The notes beneath the pieces were generated by a model. It ran no database searches and was not told where the DNA came from. It saw only the letters and a list, made by a program, of their open reading frames with translations. DNA of 64,000 nt from Porphyra umbilicalis (taxonomy: Eukaryota; Rhodophyta; Bangiophyceae; Bangiales; Bangiaceae). The stretch is from the NCBI GenBank assembly GCA_002049455.2, contig KV918827.1:62001-126000 (forward strand), written 5' to 3'. Shown in pieces: positions 57,300 through 64,000 of the stretch (within the stretch, counting starts at the first letter, position 1; each line of letters starts with the position of its first letter). A program made the position numbers and the translations under genes.

Positions 57300-57830
57300 C
57301 CGACGAGGTGGTCGTCGCCAGAAACGGGGACGTGGCCGACGGCAACTTGCCTGTCGAGTCTGCCTCACCCGTCGACATGTTGCCGGCTAACGCGTCGAAA
57401 GTGGTGCAGACGGCCTTGGCAACTATCGCCGCTGCCGCCGTCGCCGCCAAGCCGACCGCGGCCAACCAGGCGGTGGCCTTCATTATGGGGGATGCGGCCG
57501 ATGCCAACCTACCGCTCGTTGCTGCCGCGACCGACGACGCGGAGCCGTCCGACACGGAGGCATCGTGATGACGGGCGTCGCAATGACTTCCACCGCCGCC
57601 ACTGGTGTCACGTTTGGTGCCGCTCGCTGACTGGATCGCGGACACTAAAAGGACAGTCGTCCAAGCGTCGTCGATGGCGGCCGGGCGTGGCCACGACCGC
57701 CGCCGCCGCCGTGGGGTCAAGGTCATTTCCAAGCAGACTACGGCCGGCCTGGCTGTGACCGTCAAGACGCGGGAGGCTGATGGTAGCGACGCACGTCTCA
57801 CCGTCGCAAGTGCCGTCGGGAGGGGGGGGA
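57300..57830 (+). repeat. two further ~54-residue repeat units, plus-strand sense
   Basis: Reads GDVADGNLPVESASP, VAAKPTAANQAVAF and then GDAADANLPLVAAA. The distance from GDVADGNLP to GDAADANLP is exactly 54 codons (162 nt), which defines the unit length. The frame closes at about 57568. Confidence 0.7.
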
Positions 57831-58941
57831 TGGACGGGGTGGTTATGAAAAGCGCATCCGTGATAGAACGTATTCCATCGGTCTCAAACATAGCCCTTGT
57901 CAAAGCGGTAGCCGATAAAATACAAACGTTAAGAACCCACTCGAGCTACTCAAACAAACCGTACGACTGCGTTCGGACGTCGTCGTCCGCCCTCGCCGTG
58001 CGTTGATATTCCTTGCATGTGTATCCAGGGCCAGTGGTGTAAAGCAAGTCCCGCATACAACCAGCGAACTCGGCAGCAACCTTGCGGTGGGACCTGCGAC
58101 ACTCGGTTTCGGACTGGCCCTGCGGAACAAAAGGCGGTTCACATATCATAATTCAAAACATGGGACGTGTAAAGCACCCCTTCCCCTCAGTGCGCGACAA
58201 ACGCTGCGCCTTGAAATCGTTCGCTTGGCTTGGTTGTGGCAGCAGCTGAATGACGTGCGCCGTCACCATTGAGAAGACCGCCTCCGAGATGAAGGTTGAG
58301 TTGGGTGGATACGCCACAGCGCACTTGACCGCCGCGAGGTACTTTCGGTGCTTCAACGTCGCGGTGCGGTCAGTGTCGGTGCACACCGGAATGAAGCGGG
58401 CGTCCATGGTAGGGGATGTGAAGGACAGAGGAGAGGATGGGAAAGGTGGGGACCCAAGGTGCCAGGCCAAGCGGGCAACAATGGGATGAGATAGGGGAAA
58501 GGGAGAAGTGATTGCGTGCGAGGGGGGGGCACATGACAATAGAGACGGAGAGTATGCCGACGAGAAACGCAGCCAGCCAGTGGCTTAGGACCCGCCGTGA
58601 TGGCCCTGGAGAGGAGGGTGCCTGCAACAACCGCGAGCGCCACCCCCCCGCCCCCCCTTCCATGCTCTGGGACCAGCTTCTCAAAAGGCGGTCAACCGTT
58701 TCTTGCATCGTACTTTAGGATCAGCGCATGTTGTGTAACTTCATACCTTCAAAACGTCAGTTGCACACTTATGCACTTGGACGACAATGGACACTAAATC
58801 TCTTCACAAATACAAAACGCTTTCGTCGTTGGACTCGCCTTCTTCGCGCACAGCCCGACAGCTCTTGCGGTGTCCGCCCGGAGCCCCATCTGGTCGCTGT
58901 ATGTCTGGTACCCAAGCGCGGCTAAGCCTGTTGCTCTGTCG
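57831..58941. other. no recognised gene
   Basis: Short overlapping ORFs only; nothing recognised. Confidence 0.3.
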
Positions 58942-59430
58942 TTAAGCAGTCCTTCGAATGATGAATAGCCTGCCATTGCCTACACTCTTAATGCGCCGAA
59001 CAATGCAAAAGACCACGCATAGAGGAAAATGATAAACGCGAACACAAGGACAGAGAGAAACAAAACGTTCCGCATCTTCAACGACCTTTACCGCCGCGCC
59101 CCGTCTTGCGCGGCGACCGACGAACCGGTTTCGTCGCTGCCTCTGTGGGCACTGACTTGGCGGCTGGCTCTCGGCGCGCTGACTTGAGCGCCGGCTCGTC
59201 CGCGTCGAGGGCATTGCCACTAGGGCTTGCGCGGGGCCGTTTTGACCCGCGAAGACGGGTTGGCTGGCCCTCCCCCCCCTCCAGTTGTCGGGCTTGCAGA
59301 GGTCCCACGGTCCTCTCCCGCCAACGTGCTGTTCGTCGCTGCAGGTTGTGACAGGTTTCATGCCGTATCCTTGGCGGCCACTGCCGCCGCAATTCCAGCA
59401 AGTGAGCGCCTTGGCGAAGACCCCGACGTC
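58942..59430 (-). CDS. Cys-rich C-terminal segment, possibly continuing the ORF to its right
   Basis: The minus strand reads CWNCGGSGRQGYGM, then TTCSDEQHVGG and GPWDLCKPDNW, a set of four cysteines spaced like a small zinc-binding domain. The tail is basic (RRSPRKTGRGGKGR type in an overlapping frame). It abuts the end of the 59358-60842 ORF in another frame, so one indel or a splice may join them. No family was assigned. Confidence 0.35.
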   Translation of the reverse strand, partial: DVGVFAKALTCWNCGGSGRQGYGMKPVTTCSDEQHVGGRGPWDLCKPDNWRGGRASQPVFAGQNGPAQALVAMPSTRTSRRSSQRAESQPPSQCPQRQRRNRFVGRRARRGAAVKVVEDAERFVSLCPCVRVYHFPLCVVFCIVRRIKSVGNGRLFIIRRTA

Positions 59431-60842
59431 GAGGTTGGCCCGCGGCCACCGCGCGCTGCGGGCGTTGGATTCGTCGAGATACTTGTCTCTCGTGGGGACG
59501 CCGCCACGCTCGTGGCCGTCACACGCGTCGCCGTTGCGGGCATCCCTTTTCTCGGCGCTGCCTTGGCTGCAGCACGGGACGACCGCATGGCCGGTGCGCC
59601 TCTTGACGCGGTCGCCGCCATTGACGCTGCAGTCGCCCGCGTCGCTTTGACGAGGGCACCTCTTGTGGATGGCGCGGCAGTCGGGGCTGCCGTCCTCCGT
59701 GCGCTTTGTGCTGGTCTTGACGCCGAAGATGGTCTTGTCGTGGGGGCGCTCCTGGGCTTCTTGGCCAGCGACGGCTTGGGCGGCAGCGGCGGCTTGGGCG
59801 GTAGCGGCGGCTTGGATGCCGCCCGTCGATTGGGAGCAACCGGTGGTTTGGCCGGTGTCGGCACCAATGGTGCGTTGATCGGTCGCGGTGGCTTAGCCGC
59901 TGGTGCCGCTTCTGGGGCTGGCCGCGGCTTGGAGGCCGCAGCCGCGGCGGCGGTCGCCAGCGTTCTCGCTGCCATACACCGCACGGACCGCGTGGCACCA
60001 CCCGCCAGCGTCCTTGATGTTGCCCTTGGCCGCAGTGGTGGTGCTGTCGCTGTGGATCTCTTGCGTGGCGGTGCGCGCGCACGCGCCAGAGGCGCTGTGC
60101 CGCCCTCCTTGGCGGCCTCGGGCGGCACCGTGTCTACCAGAAGCTTGTCGGGCATCAGCTTGTCAGGAGGTGGTAAATCCGCGAGAGAACTGTCGGGGGC
60201 TGGAGAGCCGGGAGGCGGGGAGACGGTCAAAGGATTGTCGGGGGGCGGCAGTTGTTGCAAAAGACGCAAAGGCACACCAGACGCGGGCGCGGCAGCAAAG
60301 AGGGGAGCGTCTACGTTTGTCTGGGACGGCATCTTTTCGGATGGAATCTTGTTGGGCGGCAGCTCGTCGGGCGGCAGATCGCCGAGGGGCAGCTCGTCGG
60401 GTGGCGGTAAACCGGCGAGAAGACTGCCATTAGCCGGGCAGCCGGGAGCGGAGGAGACGGTAGGAGTGTCCGGGGGCGGCGCGTGCGGCTGAAGGGGCGA
60501 AGGCGTATGGGACCCGACCGCAGCAGCAGACACCGAAGAGCCTGCGCTTTCCGGAGTTGGCATTAGGAGTGCAGCGTGCGGCCGCGCTTTGACACTAATG
60601 ATGGCGGGCGCCACCGGCACCACCTTGGATGAAGCCGAGGGTCGCTGATGAGATGACGTTGCCGTTGTTGCCGACGGCGCCTCCGTCGACGAGCTTGACT
60701 GCGCCTTCCTGTACCCAGTTGAAGTCAAAGATGGCACCGTACTCGCAGCAGCAACCGTCTTAGCCGGACGGGCCGATATTGGCAGCAGGGCCTGTATCCA
60801 TGGAAACTTGGCTGTCTCCATCTCTTTTGCCGTGGGAGGCAA
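59358..60842 (-). CDS. Pro/Ala/Ser-rich protein with PPPDELP-type repeats, unknown
   Basis: 494 codons, no internal stop. The middle has repeats such as LPPPDELPLGDLPP, DELPPNKIPSEK and LPPPDKLMPDKLL. The second half is Lys/Arg/Pro/Ala-rich with PKPPLPPKPPLPPKPS. It looks wholly disordered and basic, so nucleic-acid binding is conceivable. It lies 12 bp downstream of the ORF ending at 60855 on the same strand, which suggests a shared transcript or one broken gene. The family is not recognised. Confidence 0.45.
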   Translation of the reverse strand: MPPTAKEMETAKFPWIQALLPISARPAKTVAAASTVPSLTSTGYRKAQSSSSTEAPSATTATSSHQRPSASSKVVPVAPAIISVKARPHAALLMPTPESAGSSVSAAAVGSHTPSPLQPHAPPPDTPTVSSAPGCPANGSLLAGLPPPDELPLGDLPPDELPPNKIPSEKMPSQTNVDAPLFAAAPASGVPLRLLQQLPPPDNPLTVSPPPGSPAPDSSLADLPPPDKLMPDKLLVDTVPPEAAKEGGTAPLARARAPPRKRSTATAPPLRPRATSRTLAGGATRSVRCMAARTLATAAAAAASKPRPAPEAAPAAKPPRPINAPLVPTPAKPPVAPNRRAASKPPLPPKPPLPPKPSLAKKPRSAPTTRPSSASRPAQSARRTAAPTAAPSTRGALVKATRATAASMAATASRGAPAMRSSRAAAKAAPRKGMPATATRVTATSVAASPRETSISTNPTPAARGGRGPTSTSGSSPRRSLAGIAAAVAAKDTA

Positions 60843-60854
60843 CGCAACCCATTT

Positions 60855-63341
60855 CTACTTGGTCACCACAGCTGTCGGCAGCGGCAGTGGCTGAGGACGT
60901 GGGGTCAACGCCGGTGGTGTCGGCAACGGCGGCCGATGAGTAGGAGACCGTGCAGCCGGCGGCCGTCGTTTGGTTGGCGCCGCCGCAGTAGCAGGGGCTG
61001 CCGCAGTACTCGACGCCGCAGCCCCGCCCGGCGTTGACGGCCTCCTTCTGTATGTTCCTTCCGCCACATGTTCTGCCCGCGACGTCGCTGCCGCCGCCTC
61101 TTCTGCTGCCGCTATCCCTGCCGTTCCCGTCCCTTTCACCACCGTCTTTGCTGCCGCAGCCCGTGCTACCGCTTTCCCTGCCGCCGCCGGCCGTGCCGCC
61201 GCCGACAGTGCCGACGCCGCTCTTGCCGTCGTCGTCTCTGCCACGACGGTATGCCGTACCGCCAACCGTACCACCGCCGCGCCTGGCGCTGCCACCCCTG
61301 CCGCCGCCGTCTTTGCTGCCGCTATCTCTGCCACTCCCGCCTCTGCCGTCACCACCCCTGCCGCCGCCGTCAAAACGGCCGCCGTCCCTGCCACCCGCGC
61401 CCCTGCTGCCGCCGTCTCTGCGGCCACTTTCATTGCTGTCAACATCCTGGTCGCCTTCGTCTTTGCTGCCGCCGTCTTTGCTGCAGCAGTCTTATCTGTC
61501 TCTGCCTTTGCCGCCACCTTTGCTGCCGCCGCCGTGGTTGCCGCCGCCGTCGTTGCCGCCGTCATGGTTCCCGCCGCCGTGGTTGCCGCCGCCGTTGTTG
61601 CCGCCGTTGTGGTTGCCGTCGCCGTGCTGGCCGCCGTCGTGCTGGCCGCCGCCGTCCTGGCCGTTGCCGTCCTGGCCGCCGCCGTCCTGGCCGCCGCTGT
61701 CCTGGCCGCCGCCGTCCTAGAGGCCGCCGTCCTGGCCGCCGCCGTGCTGGCCGCTGCCGTCCTGGCCGTTGCCGTCCTGGCCGCCGCCGTTCTGGCCGTT
61801 GCCGTCCTGGCCGCCGCCGTGCTGGCCGCCGCCGTCCCGGCCGCCGTCGTGGTTGCCGCCGACGTCCGCGTCGCTTCACTCCGTGCCGCGGCGCCTTCCT
61901 CAATGGCGGCTTTGGTTGCCGCCAGGGCCTCACGCACACGCGTCTGGTCGAACGCCGTATCCGTGCTCTGTGGTTCTCTCGGAATGCTGGGGTTGTGTCG
62001 TCCGTACCCGACGCCAGAATCACTTCCTTGCGCTGTCCTGCTCGCCGCCGCAGCGGCGGCGAGCGATGGGCGGGCTGCATGGCTAGGCGAAAAAGCAGCT
62101 GGTGCTGGCGGACCTGGACCGGCGGGCGCCGCCAGCTGTCCTTGGCCTGTGGGCTCCGCCGACTGGCCTTGGCCAGTAGGCGTATTACCGGCGACGTTGA
62201 TGTCGCTCAAGGGCGCGATTGAGACGGCGCGGCGTAGCTGCGTCCTCTGCAGCCGCAGGTTAAACTTGATGAGCGTCGCCTGCGCCTCGGGCTCCCTATC
62301 GACCATTAGTAGCACGTTGGCCACCCTTTCGAGGGCGGTCGCCGAGCGCGTGGCCAGCATTCTTTGTAGGTACACCATGGTCTGGCCGTCCGTCGGGCCT
62401 TTGGCCTTGTCATCTGCGCCTAGCAGCTTGTTGTCCACCTCGACGGTTTGCTGCCACAGCTTGCCCTTGTCCGTCTTGGGCCACCAAGGGCGGCTGACCC
62501 GGATCCTGGCGACGGACACCCCGCGGCACACGCTCTTGGCCATCGTCGGCACCAAGTCCCTTATCAGCGTCAGCGGCTTGGATGACCCCGTCAAGAACTC
62601 CATCACCACATTCTTGGTCGCCCTGCTTGGGATCACTGGCAGCGGCGCGGTTGCAGTCTCGGGGCAGGTCTTCGCAGACTGGCGGTTACGACCTCCGCTT
62701 GGAGCCGCCCTTAATAAGACGTCATCGTCCGTGTCGGTAGCCGAGTCGTTGATGCCTCTGTCGCCGACTGCTGCCCCGTCGTCGACGCCCAACTTGTCGC
62801 CGCTAGCTCCACCAGGGTCATCCGATGCAGTAGACGGGAGGGGTGCGCGGGATGGTGCTCCCCCAGTCGAGGAAGCTCCCGTAGAGGGCTGTGTGCTGGA
62901 ATCCGTGAGTTTGGAGGCCGCAGAAGGAAGCTCCCGCGAGCCCGACTTGTTGCGGGACCGGCTCTTGTCCGCGGCACGCCAGATCTTTTTCTCCAGCAAA
63001 GTTGTGGACCCGGAAAGCATGCTGTCGGCGCTCTCGACGAAGCGGTAGACCATGCTCAGCACGCTCTTTGTCGGGCTATCCAGGACGACCTGGTCCTCGA
63101 AGATGGGCACCCAAAACACCTTGCCGTGGAGGTTGTAGCCAGACATGTGGAGGTGGAAGTTGATCGTCGGGTTGTCGATGGCAAAATGCTCGACCAAGTC
63201 GAGCAAGACCTCGATTTTGGCCACCGACGCTGGCGTCATACGGCTGCCGACAAAACGGCTGATGTTTGTGGTCAGCTTGGCGTGCGTCTCACGCACCGCC
63301 TTGGACAACATGTCGACGACAGGGATGGCCAGGGTTTTCAT
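60855..63341 (-). CDS. large protein with Arg-Thr-Ala pentapeptide repeats, unknown
   Basis: The first ATG is 63341 ([12 protein letters not shown]); the frame is open further upstream. The N-terminal 400 residues look folded ([40 protein letters not shown], then after an acidic linker [19 protein letters not shown] and [20 protein letters not shown]). About 61530-61880 encodes an imperfect [10 protein letters not shown] pentapeptide array, continuing into Ala/Thr/Lys-rich sequence and a Pro-rich tail. The plus strand is also open through the array as AVLAA because of the 15-bp repeat, but the folded N terminus supports the minus strand. The family is not recognised; a transposon-linked structural gene is possible. 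Confidence 0.55.
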   Translation of the reverse strand: MKTLAIPVVDMLSKAVRETHAKLTTNISRFVGSRMTPASVAKIEVLLDLVEHFAIDNPTINFHLHMSGYNLHGKVFWVPIFEDQVVLDSPTKSVLSMVYRFVESADSMLSGSTTLLEKKIWRAADKSRSRNKSGSRELPSAASKLTDSSTQPSTGASSTGGAPSRAPLPSTASDDPGGASGDKLGVDDGAAVGDRGINDSATDTDDDVLLRAAPSGGRNRQSAKTCPETATAPLPVIPSRATKNVVMEFLTGSSKPLTLIRDLVPTMAKSVCRGVSVARIRVSRPWWPKTDKGKLWQQTVEVDNKLLGADDKAKGPTDGQTMVYLQRMLATRSATALERVANVLLMVDREPEAQATLIKFNLRLQRTQLRRAVSIAPLSDINVAGNTPTGQGQSAEPTGQGQLAAPAGPGPPAPAAFSPSHAARPSLAAAAAASRTAQGSDSGVGYGRHNPSIPREPQSTDTAFDQTRVREALAATKAAIEEGAAARSEATRTSAATTTAAGTAAASTAAARTATARTAAARTATARTAAASTAAARTAASRTAAARTAAARTAAARTATARTAAASTTAASTATATTTAATTAAATTAAGTMTAATTAAATTAAAAKVAAKAETDKTAAAKTAAAKTKATRMLTAMKVAAETAAAGARVAGTAAVLTAAAGVVTAEAGVAEIAAAKTAAAGVAAPGAAVVRLAVRHTVVAETTTARAASALSAAARPAAAGKAVARAAAAKTVVKGTGTAGIAAAEEAAAATSRAEHVAEGTYRRRPSTPGGAAASSTAAAPATAAAPTKRRPPAARSPTHRPPLPTPPALTPRPQPLPLPTAVVTK
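61530..61880. repeat. 15-bp minisatellite GCCGTCCTGGCCGCC
   Basis: More than 20 imperfect 15-bp units, multiples of three, so every frame stays open across it. On the minus strand in the gene frame it encodes RTAAA-type pentapeptides. Confidence 0.9.
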
Positions 63342-63404
63342 CCGCAGCGTGGTGGTGACGTGGGCTGCGACAGGCCGAGGGGCGGCCTCGCGGGGGCCGG
63401 TCAA

Positions 63405-64000
63405 CCGCGTGCAAAAGAGGGTGGCGAAAAGAGACGTTGAAGAGCCGGGGTGCGGGGAGTCGGGAGGTGCGGGGGAAACGTATGCAGGGCCAGACGGGAA
63501 AAGAGAGGGGCCGAGCCACAGGGTCAGCCTTCGAGGTGAGTGGAATCACTAAGAGCGATGGAGAGGAAGTGGTGTGGGCGAATGGTGATGTTTCACCTCC
63601 CGACGTACGGGGGTGCCGGGTGCAGGGTGTGGAGGGCGCGCATTCGGCGGCGGGCAGCCGGGGCGAGAACCGACGATTGCGGTCGGGGATCTGGACGGAG
63701 GCAGGAAGCGGAAGCACACGCAACGTTGCGGGTTGGGCCCGGGCACCCCATCCGGCGGGAGCGCGCAGCCGGGTGCGCGTGCAGCTCGGGACCGAGCATG
63801 CGGGGCCACCCATGTGACCAAAGCCAAGCCGCCCTCGGCAAAAGATGGTCCGTGACCCACCCGTTTAATGTAAGGAGCACAGTCACAATGAATGCGATGC
63901 TCTTCATGACAGGAGTGCCCGTTGCCTGGCAAGCGCCTGTGGTTTTCTCCAGAATACAGTCTTGGGGCCCTGTCCAGAAGATAAATGAGGTGTCTCCACG
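63405..64000. other. upstream region of the minus-strand gene; no other gene recognised
   Basis: Contains short overlapping ORFs on both strands without motifs. It probably includes the 5' UTR and promoter of the 60855-63341 gene. Confidence 0.3.

Noticed and set aside
60970-63048. Long plus-strand ORF (about 690 codons) overlapping the pentapeptide-repeat gene
   Set aside because: It is open because of the 15-bp GC-rich minisatellite and the composition. The minus strand has a folded-looking N terminus with normal amino-acid use, so the minus strand is preferred.
1-64000. CRISPR array or bacterial operons
   Set aside because: No regular direct repeats with unique spacers and no ribosome-binding-site-spaced operons; the intron and the element types are eukaryotic.

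Overview
This is a GC-rich eukaryotic nuclear window dominated by transposable elements, many nested or decayed, with a few host-like genes between them. The single clear intron, the mostly intronless ORFs, the very high G+C with Ala/Gly/Pro/Arg-rich proteins, and the mix of Copia, Gypsy, Harbinger, KDZ-type and Fanzor-type elements would fit a Bangiophyte red alga (Porphyra/Pyropia-like). No rRNA or organelle gene confirms this; another GC-rich alga or protist is possible.

Layout. 1-3.7 kb: the 5' end of a Ty3/Gypsy element on the minus strand (gag, a -1 frameshift site, protease and the start of RT running off the window). 4.2-5.9 kb: a MITE interrupted in one terminal inverted repeat by a second MITE; a sister copy of the first lies inverted at 25.7-26.4 kb. 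7-8.1 kb: an Ala/Gly-rich host-like ORF. 12.4-13.9 kb: an RBR (RING-IBR-RING) ubiquitin ligase gene on the minus strand. 14.6-18.9 kb: a PIF/Harbinger transposon with a spliced DDE transposase and a convergent coiled-coil partner gene. 20.6-21.3 kb: a mariner-like MITE. 23.8-25.3 kb: an unrecognised gene with two internal stops. 26.7-33.0 kb: a decayed R2-like retroelement without an RT core, lying between two 89-bp direct repeats. 33.3-44.1 kb: a long minus-strand gene whose 3' end is Fanzor/TnpB-like, split by a 6.3-kb Copia element (34051-40329) with 373-bp LTRs and a 5-bp target duplication. 47.4-55.9 kb: a SWIM-like/Ulp1 gene and a KDZ-type transposase, separated by arrays of a degenerate ~54-residue repeat. 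59-63.4 kb: two or three repeat-rich minus-strand ORFs.

Three features stand out. The Copia insertion into the Fanzor gene is fully resolved (LTRs, PBS, PPT, TSD), and its leader carries a second PBS, a second PPT and two tandem 77-bp miniature LTR-like units. All 13 in-frame stops found in otherwise continuous ORFs can be explained by single C-to-T changes from CAG, CGA or CAA. Several reading frames break exactly at long C/G homopolymers, which suggests slippage or sequencing error rather than biology.
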